The position numbers were made by a program, and so were the translations under genes. Positions 12,201-18,590 of a stretch of DNA of 64,000 bases are shown piece after piece. The notes under the pieces were generated by a model. The model searched no databases and was not told the origin of the DNA. It saw nothing but the letters and a program-made list of their open reading frames with translations. Each line of letters opens with the position of its first letter. The first letter of the stretch is position 1. This DNA comes from Dermatemys mawii (lineage: Eukaryota; Chordata; Testudines; Dermatemydidae): NCBI GenBank assembly GCA_007922305.1, contig ML677335.1, positions 16,418,167 to 16,482,166 of the forward strand, in the 5' to 3' direction.

Positions 12201-15200
12201 AAAAAAAAACCCAACAAATAAAAACACCATGGTTACAATGTATTAGACATGGGGGACAAAAAAATTAGGCCCAAACTGTACAGCTTCTATAGACGGGGTT
12301 ATAAAATGGTAGTTTAGTCATGTACTGAAGGACCCTGTAATTCCCTAATTTGTTTTTTTCTTAGATCATTCATCTAGAATGGATGTATGCATAGTTATAA
12401 ACTTAGTAATAAGTACAAATAAAGAAAACAAGAATAAATATTGAAACAGAGTCGTACCTGTTTCTTTTCTTTGAAATCAATGACATGGTTAATTGCAACA
12501 GTTGAATATCCCACTGGAAAAGGTAAATATATGGTAAGATTTTTATTGTCCAATTTACTGTTTAATAGAAATTAATCAGAACAGAGAGATTTAAGATTAG
12601 CAATTAAACTCCACACATCATTTACAAACCTGAAAGGTTTCTTTGTGAAATAATTTGAGATTTCTGAAAACAGAAAATCAGTAGGAAAGATGATGCATTA
12701 ACATTAAAAAAACTGTTTTCCTTTTAATACATGAAGAATTATGGCCTCAGTCCTGCAAACAATTATGCAAATACTGAATTGTAAGAACACAAGTAATTGC
12801 ATAAAGTCAATGGGACTACTTGCTTCTTAACGTTAGAGCACAAATGCTTATAGGACCAGTGACTGAAGGTAAGTCTCTACACAGAACTCTCCCCACCCCC
12901 AACACACACAAAAACACCCCACTGCAGAAATTCTACACTACAATTAGACACCTACATCTCATCTGTGTCAGCTAACTTGGGCCATGTCTACACTTATATA
13001 GCTGTGCCGCTGTCAGATTACTCATGTAAGCATGTTATGCTGACAGGAGAGAGCTCTCCCATCGACAGCATAAACCCAGGTCAATGAGTGGTGGTACTGA
13101 TGTCAGCTGGAGAGTGTCTCCCGCTGACATAGCCCTGTGGACACAAGCACTTACGCTGGCAAACCTTATGTCACTCAGGTGAGTGGTTTTTTCACACCCC
13201 TAGGCGACAAAAGTTTTACTAACGTAAGTGCTAGTGCATCCATGACCGTGGGCTCATGGGGCCCAGGCTAAGGGACTGTTTAATTGCAGTGTAGACATTT
13301 GGGCTCAGGCTTCCTGAGCTCTGGGACCCACCCACCTCACAGGGTCCTACGATCCAGCCTGAACCTGAATGTCTACAATACCACATTTAAGGAGCCCCTT
13401 AGCATGAGTTGATGTCAGCTGGCACAGGCCAGCCACATATTTTTAATTGTGTGGTGTATCAGAGCCCAGTCAGCTGACTCGGGCTCCTGCTGCAGAGCTA
13501 AAAAATAGCAATGTAAACATTCAGGCTCAGGGAACCGTGCTCTGAAACCCAGAGAGACCCTCCTCCTCGCTTGGGCTCCAGCCTGACCTGGGAAAACTAC
13601 ATAGCAAAAAGTCCTGACTCCCAGGGTGGACAGTATCACAGTGAAGTTGTACTAGCAATAGTGCACCTCTGCCACGATAGAAAGGGAATACGCACACTGG
13701 CTTATTCATTGGACCTACCACAATTTAGCCATGTTATCTTTCCATCCTAAATACACAGGAGAAATCAAAAATGTATTGCATGGTGTGATGCAAACAGAGA
13801 GACTTAAAACTGGCCAGTAAAACGTATTTTGTTAAGAATGTCCCAGGATGCACAGTTTGTTTGCTAAACAGCATTATCAACAGTGCTAGGACAAACACGG
13901 ACAGACACACAAACTGTTGCAAGAGGATGAGTCCATATTAGGAGATTTAAACCCCCCAAAGTCTCATTTAGTTTCAGTCTGGGGAGCTATTTGAAAGGGA
14001 GGCTGGGAAATCATGTTCTCCGACTCTGGAGCAGGTCCCTGTGTGCAGAGAGCCCAGCTGGCTGGCACAGTTTCAAACGAGAGTCCCAGGCTCTGGGAAC
14101 CAGGCTAAGTTGGCACCCGTTTCCCGAGCCAGTCTCTGTGCTGAAGTGCCCGCCCTGCAGTGAGGCTGATGCTGCCCTGCATGCAGGCCACAGCTTGCCA
14201 CCAACCCGGGGGGGGGGGGGGGGGGAACAACAGCGCTCCCTGCCGCCCGGTGTAATGTATTAAACTGCTCCCCGTAGGAATATGGTACCATAGCAGTTCC
14301 TCGTAGGTAGAGTGTAAGAAAATGCTACCGTATAAAGCTACCGTAGAATACTGCTACCAAATGAAGCAAATGTCTACAGGTAGCATTTTCTTGCACCTTG
14401 ACTGTATTAAACTGCTCCCCGTAGGAATGTGCTACGGTAGCAGTTCCTTATAGGTTAGAGCGTAAGAAAATGCTACCATATAAAACTGCTACAAAATGTA
14501 GCAAATGTCTACAAGTAGCAGTTTCTTGCTGTGTGAAATTCCTATGTGTAGAAATGTGCTATGTATAAATATAAGAAATAGCTTTTCTAACAAAATGCTA
14601 CTTGATTTTTATCTCAGATTTACTTCAGACTATTTTGCCAGTTTATTGAGATCATTTTGAATTTTCATCCTATCCTCCCAAGCACTTGGAACCTACCAAC
14701 TTATCATTCACAAACTTTATAAGTTTACTCTTTATGCCATTATCTCAATTCTAGAGTGACCAGATGTCCCGATTTTATAGGGACAGTCCTGTTTTTTGGG
14801 TTTGGTTTTTTTTATAGGCACCTATTACCCCCCTGTTGTCTGGTCACCCTATCTTAAACATTGATTAAGATTTTGAATAGAAATATATCCAGAATTGATC
14901 CCTTCAGAATCCCCCTTTCACAATCCCCTTTCAGCCTGACTGTGGTTCACTGATAACGACTCTGTCGGAGCTGTTTTCCAGCCAGTTTTACACCCACCTT
15001 ATTTTAGATCCATGTAGGTTGCATTTCCGTAGTTCATTTATGAGAAGGTCATGGGGTAGGGTGACCAGACAGAAAGTGCGAAAAATTGGGACAGAATCTT
15101 GGGGGTAATAGAAGCCTATATAAGAAAAAGCCCCAACTATTAGGACTGTCCCTATAAAATTGGGACATCTGGCCACCTGATGGGAAACAGTATCAAAAGC

Positions 15201-17192
15201 CTTACTAAAGGCAAGATAGATCATGTCAACCACTTCCCCCGCATCCACAAGACTTCTTACCCTGTTAAAGAAAGCACTCTGGTTGGTTTTACATGTGAGA
15301 CTGCTTGAATTAGCTACCCCAGGTGGCCTTTTTGGCAAAGTGGGACCTGTCTCTGCTGCAGGTTGCACGGTCTTACAGGCAGCATTTTATCACACATACA
15401 TGTAAAAAACTGCTGTCTGTAGGGATGTGCTACCTGCAACACTGCTATCTGTTGAAGTTAATCCCTACAGATAGCAGTTTCTTGCAGCACAGGTATGTCA
15501 CACTGCTATCTGCTTGAATTAGCTACCCCAGGCGGCCTTTTTGGCAAAGTGGGACCTGTCCCTGCTGCAGATTGCATGGTCTTACTGGCAGCATTTTATC
15601 ACACGTACTTGTAAAAAACCCCTAACTCACTAAGCAAATAAAAATGTATTAACTCTAATTTAAGGTTTCATGTGCCAGTATCACATTTTCATATTTTTAG
15701 AAAGGCTCTTTCTCTAAGCCTATAATATATAACTAAATGATTGTTGTATGTACAGTAAATAAGGTTTTTAAATGTTTAAGAAGCTTCATTTAAAATGATG
15801 CTGTGGAAGACGACTGCAGCTTGACTGTCTCTATAACGAAAAGTCCCAGAGCAATGGGTGCTCAGAATACTTTTTTAAAGATGCATGTTCCAAAGTTCAG
15901 ATGTAAGTAACTCTCTAGGAGACAGGTGGGACCGGTTCCAAATGTCTATTGGCCTCTTTCCTACCAAAGTTCCATGAAGAAGCTTCACACATTTTTGGAG
16001 TCCAAGCTGTCCTTTGCCTCAGGACACCTGAATACCATTACGGAAAATGGGGTTACCTGCCCAGAACATGTACAAATGACAGTAAATGTAATAACTAGCA
16101 GCTAAAGGTGCATAGCATGTTGTGATAAACACCAAAAGGACTATATTGAGAATGAAATGAACAAAAACCATGCAACACTTCTGGTCTCGGGTAGCAATGT
16201 ATGACTAAGGGGGTACTTCTGACACAATTTGCTATGTATGTCAAAGGGCATCAGCCTGAGACCAGAGCATGAGACAGTTCAGAGGTAGGAAACCATTATG
16301 GACGAATGATGCTAGTGTGGACAGGCTCCCAGCGCTCTGAGCTAATCCCCTGGTGAAGGTGGTGTTCCTGAGGCAGCACTTTGAAACTTAAAGTGTAGCC
16401 AAGCCCATAGCCTCAGTAGGTTAGATCAGACAAAGAGGCGCTGCATTGGGTAGGCATGGGGATGCCTGTGCCTTTAAGAACCCAGCCATGGCAAGCCAGT
16501 GCTGAGAGGTACTGTCTGTGGGAAGGGAAATAAAAAAAGCTCCATCTGCCCCTACTCCCCCACCTCTTTCTGCAAATACTGGTGCCTCAGTCCCACTGGG
16601 GCAACTGCAACCCCACCCCCAAGCCCTGCCTGTGCTGGATTTTGCCCTCTGTCACCCTCTGCCAGCACCTCGCTCCGGGGCTTAACTCCCCCCTCTCCCC
16701 TCCCGACCCCTGATTTTGCCATTTAGCCCCCCTGCTAATCCTTCCTCCAGCTGCTTGACCCGCCCCGACCAGTCCAGTTCCGCCCCCTGCTCAGACCCCG
16801 GCCACGCATCTCCTCCGTTTTGCCACTTTTTAACCCCTGTCAATAGCAGTCAGCAGAACCTTGTGGCTAATAAAGGCGGGGTGAAGGGCAGTGGCTTCAG
16901 CAGATGTTACTGAGCATGCTCAGTACAACCCAAGGAGCAGTAGAATACACTGCACCGGCTGCACCCCGCGGCGCTGTGCGGCATCCCCCGCAGCCCGGCC
17001 CGTGCAGCCGGAGTCAGACCCGCCCCCGGGGGCTAAGAGGTGCTCGGCCCCGGGCCTGGCAGGCTGGGAGAGCCGTGCGGGAGAGGGGCAGGGCAGCCGG
17101 TACTCACGGTGCGCGGCGGCCTCCAGCAAACTCTGCAGCGACTTCCTGTCCGGCGCGCCCGGGACGTTCAGATCGGCAAACACAGCAGCCAT
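182..17192 (-). CDS. RPP30: RPP30, ribonuclease P/MRP protein subunit p30 (9 exons in window, 3' end missing)
   Basis: Spliced CDS on the minus strand: join of 17192-17108, 12513-12458, 12197-12141, 11310-11236, 10459-10388, 6695-6606, 3752-3636, 606-577 and 219-182 (620 nt, 206 codons plus 2 nt). Every intron boundary seen is GT-AG and the frame is open throughout. The family protein is a TIM-barrel-like subunit of nuclear RNase P and RNase MRP, acting in tRNA 5' maturation and rRNA processing. Recognisable conserved blocks are the N-terminal MAAVFADLN, VVSDPSHCNVL in exon 4, LYDIIAVFP in exon 5, VTEKLPFYFRRPPINV in exon 6, DSTMRRYTIS in exon 7 and IIISSAAER in exon 8. Human p30 is 268 residues, so about 60 C-terminal codons lie beyond position 1. 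The gene is divergent to HTR7, as in human. No disabling change is seen, so it is a functional gene and not a processed copy. Confidence 0.96.
220..576 (-). other. RPP30 intron between exons 8 and 9
   Basis: AT-rich U2-type intron (GTAAGT to TTTTAG on the minus strand). No repeat or additional exon recognised. Confidence 0.8.
577..606 (-). CDS. RPP30: RPP30 coding exon 8 (30-nt micro-exon)
   Basis: A 30-nt phase-0 micro-exon encoding NIIISSAAER, with acceptor CTTTAG and donor GTAAGT. It is too short to show as an open reading frame. It was recognised because it continues the p30 protein between exon 7 (ending CKGK) and exon 9 (starting PLE) in phase. Confidence 0.92.
959..1210. mobile_element. 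Palindromic MITE relic (non-autonomous DNA transposon)
   Basis: The left part has CAGGCTCAGGCTGGAGCCCA and the right part CAGGCTCCAGCCTGAGCCTG, giving a large internal inverted structure. It ends in GTGTAGCCGTACCCTTAG, whose complement (start GGGTACGGCTACAC) resembles the termini of other elements in the window. A related palindromic copy lies at about 13255-13640. No coding capacity. Boundaries are approximate. Confidence 0.45.
2443..2746. mobile_element. hAT-Charlie-type non-autonomous element with perfect 8-bp TSD
   Basis: A 304-bp element with terminal inverted repeats CAGCGGTTCTCAAACTTA (2443-2460) and, at the other end, the complement of CAGCAGTTCTCAAAGT (2731-2746). The CAGNGGTTCTCAAA terminus is the classic Charlie/MER5 type. 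It is flanked by identical 8-bp duplications CCTTAGCT at 2435-2442 and 2747-2754, as expected for hAT transposases. The interior is CpG-rich and has no transposase. Confidence 0.88.
3636..3752 (-). CDS. RPP30: RPP30 coding exon 7
   Basis: A 117-nt phase-0 exon, the longest here. It encodes AIDRGIYFELLYTPAIK, then DSTMRRYTISNALNLVQICK and GK. The acceptor is GAAG and the donor GTGAGT. Confidence 0.95.
4420..4515 (-). repeat. SINE-type 3' tail, reverse orientation
   Basis: Read on the minus strand it contains a TTGTTCTGTGTTTGTAC-like stretch, GGGGCTCCTAGGCACTAC and an A/T-rich ATAATAAATAATAA end. A related plus-strand tail is at 33475-33570. I regard it as the 3' part of a tRNA-derived (MIR-like) SINE. 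Limits are approximate. Confidence 0.5.
4751..6165. mobile_element. Candidate inverted-repeat DNA element, itself interrupted by a second element
   Basis: The left end GGGTTGGTCAGAACC (about 4752) and the complement of the right end GGTTCCAGCCAGTTCTAG (about 6145-6162) look like diverged terminal inverted repeats. CAGCAGCCCA and GGGGCTCT words occur in both outer arms. The centre (about 4917-5944) looks like a separate element. No coding capacity was seen and boundaries are uncertain. Confidence 0.3.
4917..5944. mobile_element. Candidate inner inverted-repeat element
   Basis: It starts GGATATGTCTACACAACAAT. The complement of its other end reads GGTATGTTACACACCAATGT, and both continue with GTAAG and a C/T-rich GGG stretch. 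This fits terminal inverted repeats of a non-autonomous DNA transposon. The interior has AGTCAGCTGACC and GAGCCC-rich stretches shared with other MITE-like repeats in the window. Confidence 0.35.
6606..6695 (-). CDS. RPP30: RPP30 coding exon 6
   Basis: A 90-nt phase-0 exon encoding VACTNLDVDLICINVTEKL followed by PFYFRRPPINV. The acceptor is GTAG and the donor GTAAAT. Confidence 0.95.
7570..7735 (-). mobile_element. CR1 LINE fragment
   Basis: It contains CTCCAGTGATGGATGGAGAT, TTCCACAACCGCCCTAGG, GTTCCAGTGTTTAACTACCC and GTTAGGAAGTTTCTCCTAAT. These follow the reverse complement of the 3' part of amniote CR1 ORF2. It is short, 5'-truncated and diverged. Confidence 0.6.
8655..9155 (+). mobile_element. 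5'-truncated Penelope-like element with relic hammerhead motif
   Basis: The left part translates with stops as ILQQKSFKNRLQ, ETAELELICKLDTI and LGLNKDRD. This parallels the C-terminus of the longer Penelope ORF at 47222-48088. The right part has the same 3' end, CTGATGAAGTGGG, then TAGCCCA, then TTAGTCTCTAAGGTGCCAC. It is a truncated copy lying in an RPP30 intron, opposite to the gene. Confidence 0.7.
9060..9107 (+). ncRNA. Hammerhead-ribozyme-like motif (relic) in Penelope 3' end
   Basis: CTGATGA at 9064-9070 is followed by a helix-II-like hairpin (GTGGG, loop TTTTAG, CCCA). Then come an A-run where GAAA is expected and a short AGC/GGCC segment in the helix-III position. The first core box is intact. 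The GAAA box is mutated, so cleavage is unlikely. Hammerhead motifs are known from Penelope-like elements. Confidence 0.45.
10388..10459 (-). CDS. RPP30: RPP30 coding exon 5
   Basis: A 72-nt phase-0 exon encoding RSTSTNIRLYDIIAVFP followed by TTDKLFH. The acceptor is GTCAG and the donor GTAAGT. Confidence 0.95.
10460..11235 (-). other. RPP30 intron between exons 4 and 5
   Basis: A 776-nt U2-type intron (GTAAGT to GTCAG on the minus strand). No repeat or gene recognised. Confidence 0.75.
11236..11310 (-). CDS. RPP30: RPP30 coding exon 4
   Basis: A 75-nt phase-0 exon encoding GKSKPIKIITRLTLVV followed by SDPSHCNVL. The acceptor is TTACAG and the donor GTAAGT. The SDPSHCNVL block is a signature of the p30 family. 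Confidence 0.95.
11311..12140 (-). other. RPP30 intron between exons 3 and 4, with GC-rich repeat
   Basis: An 830-nt intron. About 11710-12085 is strikingly GC-rich: a G-rich purine tract at 11745-11785, then GCCCCAGCTG-type segments, ending with GTCACAGAATCCGTGAC, a 17-nt near-palindrome. It looks like an interspersed repeat of unknown class. Long reading frames here follow base composition and match no protein I recognise. Confidence 0.55.
12141..12197 (-). CDS. RPP30: RPP30 coding exon 3
   Basis: A 57-nt phase-0 exon encoding EIVKPISPSELFPSLPIVQ. It has a polypyrimidine/CAG acceptor and a GTATGT donor at 12140-12135. Confidence 0.93.
12458..12513 (-). CDS. RPP30: RPP30 coding exon 2
   Basis: A 56-nt exon. 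The acceptor CAG ends at 12514 and the donor GTACGA starts at 12457. Joined to the last base of exon 1 it reads LGYSTVAINHVIDFKEKKQ, the second conserved segment of p30. Confidence 0.94.
12979..13250. mobile_element. MITE copy, family with GTCTACAC terminus
   Basis: It starts GGGCCATGTCTACAC. It shares GACAGGAGAGAGCTCTCCC, a GCATAA word and TTCACACCCCTAGGCGACA with the copy at 43490-43773, and more weakly with 32502-32767. The right end seems lost against the next repeat. Non-coding. Confidence 0.5.
13255..13640. mobile_element. Palindromic MITE relic
   Basis: It contains CAGTGTAGACATTTGGGCTC and, inverted further right, CCTGAATGTCTACAATACC. It also has paired AAGGGACTGTTTAATTGC and AAGGAGCCCCTTAG words and TCAGCTGGCACAGGCCAGCC. 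The inverted halves resemble the element at 959-1210. Non-coding; edges approximate. Confidence 0.4.
14208..14225 (+). repeat. G18 homopolymer
   Basis: Eighteen consecutive G residues immediately left of the 147-bp tandem units. It is a possible quadruplex or slippage site, and its length may be affected by sequencing error. Confidence 0.8.
14256..14545. repeat. Two tandem ~147-bp foldback-like units
   Basis: TGTATTAAACTGCTCCCCGT begins at 14256 and again at 14403, a spacing of 147 bp. Each unit contains GTAAGAAAATGCTACC, an AAATGTCTACA word and, near its end, TAGCATTTTCTTG or TAGCAGTTTCTTG. GCTAC and GTAGC words repeat in both orientations, so a unit can fold. A third, diverged unit is at about 15402-15500. 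Confidence 0.7.
14754..14849 (+). mobile_element. Mariner-like MITE, copy 1
   Basis: A 96-bp element with termini GAGTGACCAGATGTCCC and the complement of TGTCTGGTCACCC. It is flanked by TA on both sides, as after mariner/Tc1 insertion. Same family as 15059-15177 and 52684-52802. Confidence 0.7.
15059..15177 (-). mobile_element. Mariner-like MITE, copy 2 (opposite orientation)
   Basis: A 119-bp element beginning GGGTGACCAGACAGAAAG and ending TTGGGACATCTGGCCACC. Its sequence is the reverse complement of the orientation of the other two copies. TA precedes it; the right flank has decayed. It lies inside the CR1 relic. Confidence 0.65.
15302..15619. repeat. ~109-bp segment duplicated at 209-bp spacing
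   Basis: TGCTTGAATTAGCTACCCCA starts at 15302 and again at 15511. The near-identity runs through a TTTTTGGCAAAGTGGGACCT core to TGTAAAAAAC at 15410 and 15619. Between the copies is a third GTAGGGATGTGCTAC unit (about 15402-15500) of the 14256-14545 family. It is a recent local duplication of an unclassified repeat. Confidence 0.75.
16500..16880. repeat. C/T-rich low-complexity stretch
   Basis: Pyrimidine-rich DNA with many CCCC runs on the plus strand, next to the RPP30 CpG island. It is probably repeat-derived. The open frames across it follow composition and match nothing I recognise. Confidence 0.4.
17108..17192 (-). CDS. RPP30: RPP30 coding exon 1
   Basis: The start ATG is 17192-17190, followed by 28 codons plus 1 nt and the donor GTGAGT at 17107-17102. 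It encodes MAAVFADLNVPGAPDRKSLQ and then SLLEAAAH. The MA(A)VFADL start matches the conserved p30 N-terminus, which fixes the start codon. It lies inside a CpG island, 82 nt downstream of the ZNF143-like motif. The middle of this exon differs most from the mammalian protein. Confidence 0.94.
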
Positions 17193-17240
17193 GCTGCGAC
17201 CCCGTGGCACCGGCCTCCTGGAGGGGACGGGGGGCAGTAC

Positions 17241-17252
17241 TGCGCGTGCGCG
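17241..17252 (-). promoter_or_regulatory. NRF1 binding motif
   Basis: The minus strand reads CGCGCACGCGCA, a full match to the NRF1 consensus YGCGCAYGCGCR. It is about 50 nt upstream of the RPP30 start codon, in the 5' UTR or core promoter. Confidence 0.75.
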
Positions 17253-17273
17253 TAACACCCAGCGCAGCCCGTG

Positions 17274-17292
17274 GCATGCTGGGAGTTGTAGT
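17274..17292 (-). promoter_or_regulatory. ZNF143/STAF (SBS2-type) binding motif
   Basis: The minus strand reads ACTACAACTCCCAGCATGC, one mismatch from the long ZNF143/STAF consensus. The site is 82 nt upstream of the RPP30 ATG, the usual distance for a core-promoter element in CpG-island genes. It probably marks the region just upstream of the transcription start. Confidence 0.85.
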
Positions 17293-18590
17293 TTAGCGGC
17301 GGCAGCGTGCCAGCCTCCCGCAGCTTTGTGCTGCTGGGGCGGTGCATCCGCCCCCCTAGCCGGCCTCCTCCGCAGCAGCGCAGGGCGACACTGAGCGCAA
17401 GACCCAGCGCCAGGGGCCCAGGGCAGCCGCCTCCGCCCCCGGACTCTCCCGGCTACAGCCAGGGCAGGTTCCCCCGACCCGGTGCAACCGCCGGGTCCGC
17501 TCCCCCAGAGCGCCGCGCTGTCAGCGAGCCCTGCTCGGCGCGCATCTCATGCGCCCGGTGCTCACCGGCCGGGGGGCAACCAGCCTGGGCCGGGGGCTGT
17601 CAGCCTCCCGGCGCGGCCCCCGCCCGGCAGCAGAGCAACGGGGAGAACCTGCGGCAAAGTGCCTCGAGTGCAGACGGCGCCCGCGGCTGCACCGCAGCAC
17701 CAGCCGGCGGAGACCCGGGACAGCAGCGCTACATCAATGCCGCTTCCTGCCCCTACCTGGGGATTCCCTCCCTTGTCGATCCCGGCTTCGGCCTGCTGAC
17801 CCCCAGTGCCTGAAGCGCAGAGGCACCTTTCAAAGAAGCTCAGAAAGGTGAATCTCAGAGCTTCTGAAGCCTTCAAGCCCCCTTCATGGATGTCTCCCCT
17901 GGAGGGGACAGCCTGGCTCTTCGCTACACTGCAGCTCCCTATAGAAATATCTTGTGGAGCGGGAATCCTTTTCCAAAACCAAGTTGAAACAGAAGACGGG
18001 GTGGTGGTGGGCTCCGTGTTTGCTGGAGAGAACAGCTGTGTAGCCACTAGATGGAGCAGTTATATGTAAACTTTTTTTATTTAAATTGGATTTTTTGATA
18101 AAATGCTTTTTGAGGGAAAACCCCATCTAAAGATAGTTTTTATTAAGATACATTATAGCTCAAACATCTCTCATTACGGAATAGGGATTATAAATTCTAA
18201 TTCTATAGTATAAGACAATATAGTCATGTAATGTTTAAGAAAAGTTTTGTAAATGAGTTCCAATAGTTCATGGATTAGGGACCCAATTTTATGGAGTTTC
18301 AGGGGCTTTTGTATAGATTATTTAGGTTAATCCTTCTATCTACTCAGGGGGACTCAGTACTCAGTCTAGAAGATACCACAGAGATCCTTAGTTTTGCAGT
18401 TATCAGACTGTGGATTTATGTCTCCAGGAGTAACATGCTTGTTAATAGCAAAAACGTTTTACAATAAATAAACAACATATAGAGGTGAGAAATAACAGAC
18501 CTCAACCCTATTGTCCCTTTGCAAATTTGTGTACACAGAGTCAATCCCTTACCTCTTTATTAAAAGTGCAAAGTTTTAAAAAGTTCAATG
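17293..18590. other. Upstream intergenic segment
   Basis: 17293-17800 is the far half of the CpG island. 18062-18590 is AT-rich, and the part near 18070-18120 (ATTTAAATTGGATTTTTTGA) resembles the 3' end of the hAT element at 23280-23320. It could be the 5' non-coding part of that transposon, cut off by the CR1 insertion. This is weak inference. No gene is seen. Confidence 0.35.

Larger units (their letters stand above)
14615..15300 (-). mobile_element. CR1-type LINE relic, split by two MITEs
   Basis: On the minus strand the right part translates as FFNRVRSLVDAGEVVDMIY followed by LAFSKAFDTVSH, a typical CR1-clade reverse transcriptase segment. After the MITE at 15059-15177 the reading continues with DLLINELRKCN and NWLENSSDRVVIS, with several stops. 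After the MITE at 14754-14849 it continues with EDRMKIQNDLNKLA. This is an old, dead copy. Confidence 0.65.
12514..17107 (-). other. RPP30 intron 1, repeat-rich
   Basis: A 4.6-kb intron holding MITE relics (12979-13640), a G18 run (14208-14225), tandem foldback-like repeats (14256-14545 and 15302-15619) and a CR1 relic broken by two 100-120-bp MITEs (about 14615-15300). It ends with a C-rich low-complexity stretch (16500-16880). 15640-16490 shows nothing recognisable. Confidence 0.7.
16925..17800. promoter_or_regulatory. CpG island at the RPP30 promoter
   Basis: High G+C with frequent CpG, in contrast to AT-rich DNA on both sides. It covers RPP30 exon 1, the 5' UTR and about 500 bp of upstream sequence. 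This is the usual form of a housekeeping-gene promoter. Edges were judged by eye. Confidence 0.8.

Noticed and set aside
14988..15368. 126-residue minus-strand frame as a gene
   Set aside because: Only the middle (VDAGEVVDMIYLAFSKAFDT) is protein-like, and that is CR1 reverse transcriptase. The rest is MITE and tandem repeat.
182..17192. RPP30 matches as a pseudogene
   Set aside because: Nine exons have proper splice signals, conserved phase and no stops, and the promoter is intact.
16891..18047. Several long open frames on both strands in the RPP30 CpG island
   Set aside because: They overlap each other in all frames, consist of Pro/Arg/Ala/Gly-rich noise and arise from high G+C. Only the short minus-strand RPP30 exon 1 is supported by homology.
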